Assembly: GCA_030407085.1 (NCBI GenBank)
Contig: CM059586.1
Coordinates: forward strand, 33,839,501 to 33,903,500
Direction of reading: 5' to 3'
Source of the DNA: Trichopria drosophilae
Taxonomy: Eukaryota; Arthropoda; Insecta; Hymenoptera; Diapriidae
Length of the DNA: 64,000 nucleotides
Under the pieces are notes generated by a model. That model saw only the letters and a list, made by a program, of their open reading frames with translations, had not been told where the DNA came from and searched no databases. This document shows, piece after piece, positions 54,053 to 64,000 of this stretch. The position numbers were made by a program, and so were the translations under genes. Numbering within the stretch: the first letter of the stretch is position 1; every line of letters begins with the position of its first letter.

Positions 54053-56070
54053 GTTAATCTTATGGAGGAATTTATTACGATTATAATATTTATTAAATTT
54101 GGTGGCAAAAAAAAAGTTTCTTTTTTAACAAACAATAGTATATATTGAATTTCTGGTTGTTCCATGAACTATTTTTCAATGGCTGATCACGAAAGAAAAG
54201 TCAAGTTCGGCTTTAAATGAGCATTTATAGTTAAAACAAATTATTCGTTAATAAAACAACCCAATAACATTTTCTAATCAACGTGATTTTCCACTAAACG
54301 ATTAAAAGATGCACTGCAGGTCTGAATCAATAAATAAAAATAAAACAAAATTGACTTAAGCCCTACAAATGTAGTATTGTAATTCGTAGGACATAAGCCA
54401 ATTTCGTTTTACCTTTATGATTTTCACTGTGAACAAGTATATTCAATTTATAAATAACAAACTAAAAATAATATAATATATAAGTGTAATATTAATGCCG
54501 TGTGATAACGAAGAAAGAATATGCAACTGTTATTTAATTTTTCCAACGGTTTCTCTTCTGACGTCAGAAACTCGACTGCACAATTCAGAAAGATTTCCGC
54601 AAAGATGTTTGAAAATTTTCAAGTATCATAATATGATGGTCGCAATGATATAAAATTGTAATAATTTTTTAATGATTTAGTTATTTAACGAAAAATCGAA
54701 ACAAAATTGGAATGATGTAATACGCCGATAATAATTAAACTCGTTACTTTTATAACTATTCTTCATTACGACTATAACGAGCATACATCAAATAAATGAA
54801 ATATATATAGCAGTAATATCTAAAAAAATAAGTTAATATGTTCCCTCTAGTAGTATTTTCATTCCACATAATACTTTTACCCATTATTCAATTTTTATTT
54901 TCGTAATCACTTTAAATCGTTTCATAATAAGTACTAAAATACGGAATATTATTAATAATCAAATTATGTTTCATGGCAATTTATCAAGTGCAACTGTACC
55001 GTTTAATGCCAAAAAAGATAATTGATTTGGCAAATTTCGATAACTGTAACGAACAATTTCAATTACTATTACATCATTTAACAGTATTTATTTGTCTTCA
55101 CGATTTACATTTTCTATAACTTTACTTTATTAACTTCCTTTAATTTCGTAATAACCATTTATATTTTATTTGTTGGTTGAAATAAGTTTGACAAAATTCA
55201 CGTTTTGACTTTTCGCTCAGCTCCTCTTTTTTTGATGTTTCTAACAGTTAAAAAAATATAATAAATGCAATTCAAACATAACCTGATAGTCTTCAAACTT
55301 CACGCCTTATGAAGGATATAAAACCGATGATGAAACTACAAATAACAAATTCAGCCACATTCGTCCAACGGTCCAATAAAAAAGTTAATATAATAAAAAG
55401 CATGAAATAAATAACCAAATGTATTAATATTGCCATAGTAGCCAGGTTAAAATTCGTTGCAGAAATTCGTTTTAAAAATATAAGTAAAAAAACGTAGTCT
55501 CATAGATTCGTATTTGTTATTACTTAATTTCTTTTCAAATTTTCATGCATTTTACAAACCTTTAGAATGTTATGTACATGTGCATCTTTATACAGATAAT
55601 GTGTGGAAATTAAAAAATAAATAAAATAATGACGAACACTGATAACTGGCAGATAAAACTATATTTATCATATATACGCAATCTCTCATATTTTTTCTCC
55701 TTCGTTCGAAATTGGAAATACGTGATTAACTAAAGTAATGCTATTTCTTCAATTACTGAATTGGTGTGTAACCAAGAGTATCAAAATCAATCTACCAATC
55801 TATCAAAATCAGACTTTCCAATAAATATATATGTTTTGTATATCTTTTGTCGTTATTAAAATTGATATACAATAAAATGTTTGGATGACACATTCTTTTA
55901 TTTAATACTTGTATATTATTCTATTTAAATTTTGGTTTTCGTATACTTGAATTGTTTTTATACGAAAATATTTTATTAAAGAAATTATTTCAAATAGTAC
56001 TTTTATAATACGTACTGTGGAGATTTGCCTTAGATTATTTTATATTTAAATATTTAAATGCTCACGAATC

Positions 56071-56252
56071 AAATGGACTAAATCAATATTGACTAAGAAT
56101 GTGATTGGCGGTTAGCATCTAAATATTCAATCAAGCCAACTGCATATTAGTTCTTCCAACTGAATAATGATATGAATTGCACAACACGTAGTACAAGTCA
56201 CTCAATGCTAACTGACAACCACATATTTAATCAATACTAAATTTTTTCTCTG
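56071..56252. mobile_element. MITE, GTGGTTGCC family, second copy
   Basis: The left arm has TATTGACTAAGAATGTGATT and GGCGGTTAGCAT; the right arm in reverse complement has CAGAGAAAAAATTTAGTATT, AAATATGTGGTTG and AGTTAGCAT. Order and arms match 34315-34536. TA follows the right end; the left end is degraded. Confidence 0.65.
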
Positions 56253-56999
56253 TACAAGAACCCACAAAAAGTCTTTATTAAAAATACTTAAATTAATGAT
56301 AGAAAATAAACAAAATATGGCGACTTGGTAATCAGTATATAATATAACTAGATAGAATAAAAAACAACAAATTATTAAAAAAAATTAAAAAAGTTCACGG
56401 CATTAATCCTGGATAAGTCGAAGAAAATTCTCAATTATTTCACCGCTGTCCTGTATATCACAAATTTTACGTTATTTAAATTTAATACAAATCTATTGTT
56501 TTTTGTTTAATTATGTCCGCCATTTTTTACCCGCCATCTTGAATCGAAAATCGAAAACTTTATCTGATTGTTAATTGTTATCATTATACTTGTAACCAGT
56601 AGCAAAAATACCTTAAAATTGAGACTGGTATAAAAATTATTTGGATGGTATAGTTTTGTAAAAGTTCACTTTAAAATAGGTGAGCACAGTGGGTTGCGCT
56701 CTTCCAAAAATCATAACATAACGACAAGAGCCTCCGTCAATTTTCTTGTTGGAAATAAAAGATTAAATTATTTTCTTCAAGATAACATTGCCGATTTCAA
56801 CAAGAATACGAGCTCAATACAGTAGAGTACCGGTATAATTGCGTCTCGCTATATTTACGTACCAGCATAGTTGACCGGTTTCGTCTCGTTATATTTACCC
56901 ACTATGGTTTGCCCAACATTTACTCGTAAAGTACAAATATTTCATAAATTTTTTTGCAAACAAAAATATTATTAGTTCATTCAACTAAATTGGATAATT

Positions 57000-57110
57000 G
57001 CCGATGGAGACTAAACAATTTAGTAGTTTTTAACGAGTAACTAAATTAAACGATATGCATCTTTATGAACTACTAAATATTTAGTTGGCACTGGGTTGCT
57101 GCTTATTTTG
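57000..57110. repeat. Hairpin related to the ACTAAATATTTAGT words
   Basis: GCCGATGGAGACTAAAC followed by AATTTAGTAGTT faces AACTACTAAATATTTAGTTG and GGCAC. Possibly a distant relative or decayed copy of the GTGGTTGCC MITE family. Confidence 0.4.
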
Positions 57111-58203
57111 TTCAATAAACTACATCGTTTAGTTTAAGAAATCACTATATACTGGCAAGTAATATTACATTCAAGTATTATAATTATTTCATTGCAATGT
57201 AGACAACTTCATTACGATGTCTTTTATCGTCTTGGTAACTTCCTTAAGATGTATGGAAATCATACGTCCTGAGGACATTCAGAAGAGCAGGTGTGGACGT
57301 CCTCAACAAAGTATGTTATATAGAATACAACACAGCGAGTTTATTTATTTTGTGGTGTTCAGAAAAAATGTTCTCAGTGCAATCTCATACAAATTACCGA
57401 ATTTTCATGAAATTGGTCATAAGAAACTTCAATGTTTTACTAAACAGGTACAAAAAATTATTATTCTTTTCTCTATGCATTTTTAAAATAACCAGGAACT
57501 ACTTGATTTTGTCGGTAAGTTTTGAAGAAGAGTTCAGTCACTTTAACTCATTAAATAAATTTTGTATAATTGATTTCACTGATTCTGAGAAAATATTTAT
57601 ACGTTTATGTACATATATTCAATTCTACTTTCACGATGATAAATGAATGAATGAATAAAAGTAAACGATGAAAGTTGTTAGTGCATTAGTGTTAAAATAG
57701 CCGCGAAAAGACCATAAACTCCATGCAGGGCATGAACCAATTATTGTAGGCGAAATTGTACAATTGTCAATTCGGGTCGCATTAACGTCAGTCCATGTAT
57801 GGCACGCGGAAGAGATCCACAATTGCCACGTCTCTGTTTAATTGATTTTTATCGTTTTAAATGTGTTTCTATATTAACACTAGTTATATACATTTTTTTT
57901 CTACAATGAATTAAGTATTAATTTGTCACATGATTAATGAAATATGTAATAACTTGTTCTGAGTTCACATAGACTTAATATGACTTCAAGTTAACCTAAT
58001 AATGTTCAACTAATTTAATTGTCTAAATATCGTATTGAATTACAGATATTTGATACATGAATGTTTCAGGTGATTTTCATAGTTACAGGTTAAAGGCTCA
58101 ACAACAGCTTCAAAGACCGCAAATTCGATAAATAAAAAATAGACTTTTATACGGCGCCATTATTACGTTCAAAAATATTTTCTGTACAAATAATCAAACG
58201 ATA

Positions 58204-58563
58204 CACAGAGAGAAAAAATATAGTTAATCCATCCATTTTAGAAATGTAAAACACGGGATTACAAAAAATAGTTAAATTAGCTATTGTTACACTAAACCCT
58301 ATAGTTATATTATTCTGCATAGTATTTTCCGATCCTACACTCAAAAAAATGTTCTGGTTAAATACGACCGTGATATTTTTTCTGCTTATAATAACCGGAA
58401 TTCTGGGTAATTTAATTAGAAAAATAATTGTGTTAACAATATTTCTAGTTAAACCAACAATATTTCTGGTTAAACTAACCAGAATTCTGGTGATTTTAAC
58501 CAGGAAAAATAACAAGGGCCTATAATCACCTTTTCTGGTTATTTTAACTATTTTTTTTTAGTG
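58204..58563. mobile_element. TA-type inverted-repeat element with internal CTGGTTAAA repeats, 360 bp
   Basis: The left end CACAGAGAGAAAAAATATAG, preceded by TA, and the right end in reverse complement CACTAAAAAAAATAGTTAAA. The right half contains several copies of TTCTGGTTAAA / TTAACCAGAA in both orientations. The right flank is not TA, so one side may be degraded. The antisense reading frame here merely reflects the internal repeats. Confidence 0.5.
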
Positions 58564-59102
58564 TTCAACAGAGATGAGAAATGTAAAATGCAAGGAAGTT
58601 TTCTACAATTGGTCAACTAGTTTTGAACGACCAAGCCATTGTGTACACTTAGAGAAATTTTATAAGAAGACATCTTTAAGAAATAGGAATCATTACTATT
58701 CTCCTGTAGGGATTTGAGGCCAGACTTGCAAAATAGCATTGGTTCATAATTTAATAATAATTTTTACTATTCTAGAATAGGAATTATTATTTATTACACA
58801 CAAATTTTAGATATGGGAAAATATTGATATATAGAATAATAAATGTAATATTTTTATCATAATAAAGTGATATTGTTTTAATTTTAATTTTTATTTATTC
58901 GTGTTAAGTGAACTTCTTAAAGTTTGTATGAAAAAATATTGATTGATTTATTTAATATACAATACCTTTACCTAATATAAAGTACCGTTTCTAGTGGTAC
59001 ATTTACTGATATCCAATTGAAGAGAAAAATATATATTAATAAATAATTATTAAAAAACATAGACAATTAGAAATTTGGGTTCCCTAATAACTAGTCATAC
59101 TA

Positions 59103-59529
59103 CACCGAGAGAAATAGTATAACAATTTTTACTATTTTTACTAGGAATCCGAGCACAAACCCGAAATCATGTTAATTTTTACTATTAATTTAGTAAATTT
59201 TCCGGCCGGGGAACAAAGTTCCGAAAATCAAAACCCCGAAAGGCTAAACTTTCGATATTGCGTTGGTCCAAGGTATTTTAATTTGCTTTCTTTTTGCCAA
59301 ATTTTCAAAGACAAAGTGAAGAAAATCACGCTGGATCCATGCTATATCGAAATTTTGGCCTTTCGGTATGTTGATTTTCGGAACTTTGTTCCCCGGCCAA
59401 TTTTCCTACTTTTTATAAAAAAAAGTCCTTTCTGGATAGGAAAGGTCTTTTCTTCTTGGCTAGGATTTCAAGTCTGTGCTAGAAATCCTAGTCAAAATAG
59501 TAAAAATTGTTATACAATTTCCCTCAGTG
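59103..59529. mobile_element. TA-flanked MITE with CACYGAGRGAAAT ends (host of a nested element)
   Basis: Flanking TA at 59101-59102 and 59530-59531. The left end CACCGAGAGAAATAGTATAA and the right end in reverse complement CACTGAGGGAAATTGTATAA are followed by AACAATTTTTACTATTTT and ACTAGGAT-like words on both sides, giving inverted repeats of about 70 bp. Without the nested 195-bp insert and one duplication it would be about 224 bp. Confidence 0.8.
59204..59398 (+). mobile_element. 195-bp palindromic element with perfect 8-bp target duplication (hAT-like)
   Basis: Terminal inverted repeats GGCCGGGGAACAAAGTTCCG (left) and its exact reverse complement (right) continue with AAAATCAA and CCGAAAGGC. 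AATTTTCC is duplicated at 59196-59203 and 59399-59406. An 8-bp duplication fits the hAT superfamily, although the termini are not the common CAGGG type. It has no transposase. A second, eroded copy is at 10993-11169. Confidence 0.85.
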
Positions 59530-60744
59530 TATAAAAGAAGAAACAATCAATTTAAAATAAATAAAATCAGCAACAAAAAAATAGGCTAAACTCACTGATT
59601 TATCTCAGGCTTTCCAAATACTCAGTACCAAATTTCGAATATGTATAGAGAAATAAAAATAGAAATATACACTACTTCTTTAAAAAACAAGCGAGTTAGA
59701 ATTAAAGCTCATTAAATACTTAGTAATACCAAATTCTTCTCTCTGCAGCCACGAAAGAAGGAGTGTTCGCTTGCTTAATGATAATAAACGCATTTTTCAG
59801 CAAAAATTCTTCTGTTAGAGTGGAAATGCATGATTTAATAAAAGCTAACAAATATTTATTTCGTCAAATTCAACAAACATGTCTATTAAGTAGGAAGCAT
59901 TCTTTTAAATAAACAATATAATAAAGTTACTATTTATATCATTATTAATGTATTAATTGTTTAATTACACATAAATAAACACTAGAAAAATAATTTTATA
60001 TTTTTTTAATGTACCAGAAATATTTCGTATATAATTACTTCTAATAAATTGGCAGGTTCTATCGAAGAAGGCAGTAAACTCACGTATCGCTTATAAATGA
60101 ATCCATAATTGAAAGAATTCTAGCCATTTCCTGAACTAAACATTCTAAATTGCAGAAGTGTTACTAATATTTAACGTTGTCACTTTTTATACAAACCAGA
60201 AAAAAATTTAAAAATTATGGTTCAGTTACTTTACACCTGATATGTCAAATCGAAAAATAGATCGTTTATTTTATGTTCAAAGGCAATATTTGCGAAAAAA
60301 TGTTGAAATACGACACTCGGGAGCTCATCAAGAGATAGCGACATTGAGAGGGTCACCGATTTTATCGTTTGACAGAGTTAATGATCACTTGTGACAAATG
60401 ATAGATGATACGATTGCGTATGACAACAACATAGAATTTGTGGCATGAATAACCCATTGAAGCTTCTCTAATCGATAGAACTACCTTTAATAATTTCCGA
60501 TCAAAAATGTACACTAAATTGCTTAAAGACTTAGGAAAACACGAAATAATACCTTTTTTCTACCGAAGTGATTATCAAAGCAGAAAAATCAAATCCACGT
60601 AAGAGTTCTACAAAAGAAGAAGTAACAGATTGTGTCGAAATCTAACTTACATTGTGGAACACTACGTGTCGCGCAGATTCATAAATAAAATCACGCAGCT
60701 GACTTATCATGGACGACAGGTATGCGAGATTGCTTTTAAATCTT

Positions 60745-60759
60745 AGCGCCATCTAGCGC
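60745..60759 (-). promoter_or_regulatory. CTCF-like motif upstream of the gene
   Basis: On the minus strand the site reads GCGCTAGATGGCGCT, close to the CTCF core (YAGRKGGCGC). It is about 9 kb upstream of the promoter zone. A boundary role is speculative. Confidence 0.25.
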
Positions 60760-62908
60760 CCGTAAACTGTTTTTGAAAATTACAATACTAGGTAGAAGTT
60801 TAGAGTACAGTTTGGTTACGAACTTTTACAATCGTTATCGAATTTTGTGTTTGAATACAAGGAATTGATGTTTTGGGATATCTTTATCAAGGTGCGATTA
60901 CCGTAATGTGAGTATTTAGTTGATTCAACAGTGTTTACAAAATATTATAATTTTATTAATATTGGAGACAAAACTTGATGTTAACAAAATTTAAAAATGG
61001 CATCACCCGTAGCAAAAACTTAAAATTCAAACAGAATATTTTACAGAGTATTTTCATACTGTTGAACTATATTTAGAAAAATTTTAAATAAAATTGGCTG
61101 ACCCTAAGTTTCTGATAACAAAATTTGGGTTAAAGTACAAGTATTAACTTTTTGTATTTCTGATTTTATCTTGATCAAGATCAGGACTTAATTGATTCAT
61201 AATATAGCTAACTATCAACATTTTGGTCCCTTAACGGAATACTAGAAGAGTACAGTTTTGCGGCAAGTGTGAATTGTTCTGTAATTTTTCGTAAGAAAGG
61301 GGGAAGGAAGTAATTTGGCTTTTGTATGCAAATAAGTGAACGGAATTAATAGTCGACCTTCTAAGAGCCTCCAGAGTAACTTTTAATGACGATTATATCC
61401 TCTTTTTTGTATCATGATATTTCTTTTTATTATGTACAAAATATTTTGGTGAAAATTTAAAACATATTACATTTAATTGATATTATTTATAGATCAAGAT
61501 CAATTTATTAATTGTCCAAATTTAGATACAAAAATTATAAATAAAACGCCTTAGAAATTCATTTCCTTTCATAAAATATGTGGAATTACATGTTTTTACT
61601 TTGTCATCTTCCTTTCAAACGATTACAGCGCCTCTATGTTACATTTCCTAATCTTTAGTGAACATTTAAGTCATATATCTCCTAAAAGAGAAACATAAAT
61701 TTCCCACTTATCACACAATACAGAAAACGATTATGTACATAGTGTGTCGTACAATTTTATACATACATAAATTATGAAAAGAGGGAGTGTAGGGGAAAGC
61801 GATCAAACCTAAAACCACCGGGACTTGGAAGCATAAACGAGAGGGAGAAACATGAAGGGGAATTTATAAAGCGAATACTATAAAAGAGATGCTTACATCT
61901 GGGGGATGGCCAGTTAAGGAGTTTCAATTATCCTTACGATCGTAACCGGTGGTTGTAAGTCGAAGTTTAACCGTTATATGCCCCTGTAATTTCCATCAAG
62001 AATTGTTATTCACAAAAATAACGATAAAACCCCGATTAACCCAGATATACGTCTAACCGGGCGATAGAAAAGAGATTCGATATTTGTAACCTTTTGACTT
62101 CCCAATTTGTTAATTTTAGCGTGCTGTTAGATTCAGAGGCATTTAAAATTATTACATTCTTATACAGAAACAATATTCATTTCGAATCCTTTTCAAAATC
62201 AAAGAAAATCCCAGTTTGTAAACAAATTGGAATGAAAATCGGTGTTTGTTTGGGCGATTTGAATGCTGAATAATTTTGGAGAATTGATATTAGGAAAATA
62301 ACAAAATAGTACATGTAGTTGACCAAATTGTACTTATATCATTGGTTTTTTAACATATTCATTTTGATTTGGACCATTTTTTGAAAATTTTTACGATTAA
62401 ATCATTTGCGACGATACTGACTTTAGTTCAAAAGTCTACTGGTTGGTGTCATCCTTTGACACAATACCTGCAATCGCTAAAATACGTTTACAAAAAAAGT
62501 ATATGAAAAAGTTCGTAAAAGTAAACGAAAATCGATCGAAAAGTATTCATAATAATTTAGGGATCAATGTCTGAATTCACTTTCTGAACCTTTTCCAATC
62601 ATTCTATATTCCGAATTAATTTCAATCTTTGCAGATGTATTGAAAATGTCTTCCGTGAATAATTCTGAACATCCTCTCCATGCATAAAATTGTTGAATTC
62701 ATATCAATTAAAAAGAAAGGTTATGTAATCACTATGTGTCAATTTCGGGGCGCTAGATAAAGTTTGACGATTTCGACTATAATTATACCCAACGAACAAA
62801 ACAGAATTAAAATGAATTGAATAGGTTTTATTTCGGTTTCTTGGCCACTTTCTTTGAAATTCTGTACGTTCTAATCCGATATAATACGTGAATTTGGATC
62901 TAACATTT

Positions 62909-63026
62909 AGCGCTATTGTCGACAAATTTGCAAGCTTTCAACCGCCATATTGGCCGATGGGCCAATCACCTTTCTCCAAATGCAAGCTTTGAGTAGTTTG
63001 AAAAATGGCCACCAACAATGGCAGAT
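62909..63026 (+). repeat. Dispersed repeat, second family, copy B
   Basis: Landmarks AGCGCTATTGTC, GCAAGCTTTCAACCGCC, ATATTGGCC and CAATCACCTTTCTCCAAA match 47659-47775 in order. Confidence 0.65.
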
Positions 63027-64000
63027 CCCAATAGAACATAAATATAACCTACAAAACATTGGCTAGCAGTTTTTACATGAACACACGAACTAAAATGTAA
63101 TCAATTTCACCGGAACTAGGTAATAATAATATATGCGAAAGTAAACAATGTCTATCATGGACATAACATTTGTTTTACTTATTTTTTGTAATAAAATATA
63201 TTCATAATAAAAGCTAACGCATTAACATGAATTTTTCCGAAATAGAATATTTGGAAATCCACGTGAATGTATTAAATCGATGAACTTCAAATTAGGTTGT
63301 GACGTTTCTCAATTCGAAATGTCAAGAAACCGGATTGGAAACGTAATTTCTGAATTCGATCTTATTCTTTTTCGGTTGTTGGGCAAGCTTGTGGAAAATC
63401 TAATCCTGAAATAAAATATAATGAAAACTCAAAGTGTATATATTAAAAAACAATCGTGAATTATTCTCCAGGGATTCAAAAAGTGAATTCAAAAGAATCC
63501 AAAATAATTCAAAATATGAATCTATTTGAATCGATTTTCATTTCCTGGGGTTTGCAACATTGATTACGAATATGATAATAGAAATAGGCGGTTAATCATA
63601 TTTTTAAAAATAAGTATTTCCATTAATAATATAGCATCAAATTCCTTATAAAAAGGGGTTTTCTTTCAAAAATCAACCATAATACCGTATAAGACACTTG
63701 AGTACGAGAGTAATCGTTCTGGTGTGTCCCGTTTCAATCCTTAAGACGGTCGAGATGTTTGGGTACATTTGCGGTAATTGCAGGGTCTCAAATTTCACGT
63801 GGGTTCAGTTATTAACCACAACTACGTGATTGGAGGTTAGGGACATTTTTTCAAGATGTCGACTTTAATACATTCGACCGCACATTTTTATTGTCACATT
63901 CGTAATCAGATGGCAAGAATGTTACATTCCCATAACATTTTGTATTAACACTTCTACTTCCTCTTCCTTCGACAGATGGCGTTCGTAATAATTCGTTTCT

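Larger units (their letters stand above)
53060..64000. other. Upstream flank of the PPP2R3 gene, no gene recognised
   Basis: Nearly 11 kb without a supportable coding exon. It holds a dispersed repeat copy (53866-54052), a MITE (56071-56252), a hairpin around 57000-57110, a TA-type element (58204-58563), the nested elements at 59103-59529, a CTCF-like motif (60745-60759), a higher-GC patch (about 61780-62080) and a dispersed repeat copy (62909-63026). Non-coding first exons of the host gene could lie here but cannot be seen from sequence alone. Confidence 0.5.

Noticed and set aside
57217..57646. Overlapping plus-strand ORFs
   Set aside because: No domain, AT-rich composition and no splice context.
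58147..58515. 122-codon minus-strand ORF with repeated LTRNIV-like units
   Set aside because: The repeats reflect internal CTGGTTAAA units of a non-coding element.

Overview
This window is AT-rich eukaryotic nuclear DNA, almost certainly from an insect. It has small exons split by GT-AG introns, very long introns, many short inverted-repeat transposons flanked by TA, TTAA or 8-bp duplications, and an arthropod-type (CCTAA)n tract. It contains no prokaryotic operon structure, CRISPR array or tRNA that I could find.

One protein-coding gene is supported. It lies on the minus strand and runs from a start codon at 51079 down to an exon ending at 3362. It encodes a PP2A regulatory B'' subunit (PR72/PR130, PPP2R3 family, the EF-hand class of PP2A regulators). 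I could place nine coding exons: 51079-49670, 33585-33491, 33410-33281, 30927-30824, 13180-13003, 5992-5749, 5512-5338, 5250-5124 and 3535-3362. All splice phases agree, and together they give 879 residues. The C-terminal exon or exons, normally an acidic tail after the second EF-hand lobe, must lie below position 1. The large first exon is GC-rich and encodes a Ser/Thr/Pro-rich, probably disordered, N-terminal extension like that of the long PR130-type isoform. A CpG-rich zone at about 51080-52300 is the likely 5' UTR and promoter.

The rest is intron (about 16.1 kb, 2.4 kb, 17.6 kb, 7.0 kb, 1.6 kb and some short ones) and the upstream flank (52300-64000). These are packed with repeats. They include a 1950-bp element with inverted repeats of about 370 bp and a small Cys-rich ORF (13752-15701); an 872-bp TTAA-flanked piggyBac-like inverted-repeat element (10095-10966); a 195-bp element with a perfect 8-bp duplication nested inside a TA-flanked element (59204-59398 within 59103-59529), with a second copy at 10993-11169; several TA-flanked MITEs with CACTGAGAGAA-like or CACTGAA-like ends; several fold-back hairpins; and diverged dispersed repeats.

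The most noteworthy items are the long-inverted-repeat element, whose transposase family I cannot name, the nested insertion that gives relative ages, the tandem duplication just upstream of the promoter, and a few islands of higher-GC single-copy intronic DNA that could be regulatory. No virus or toxin gene was recognised.
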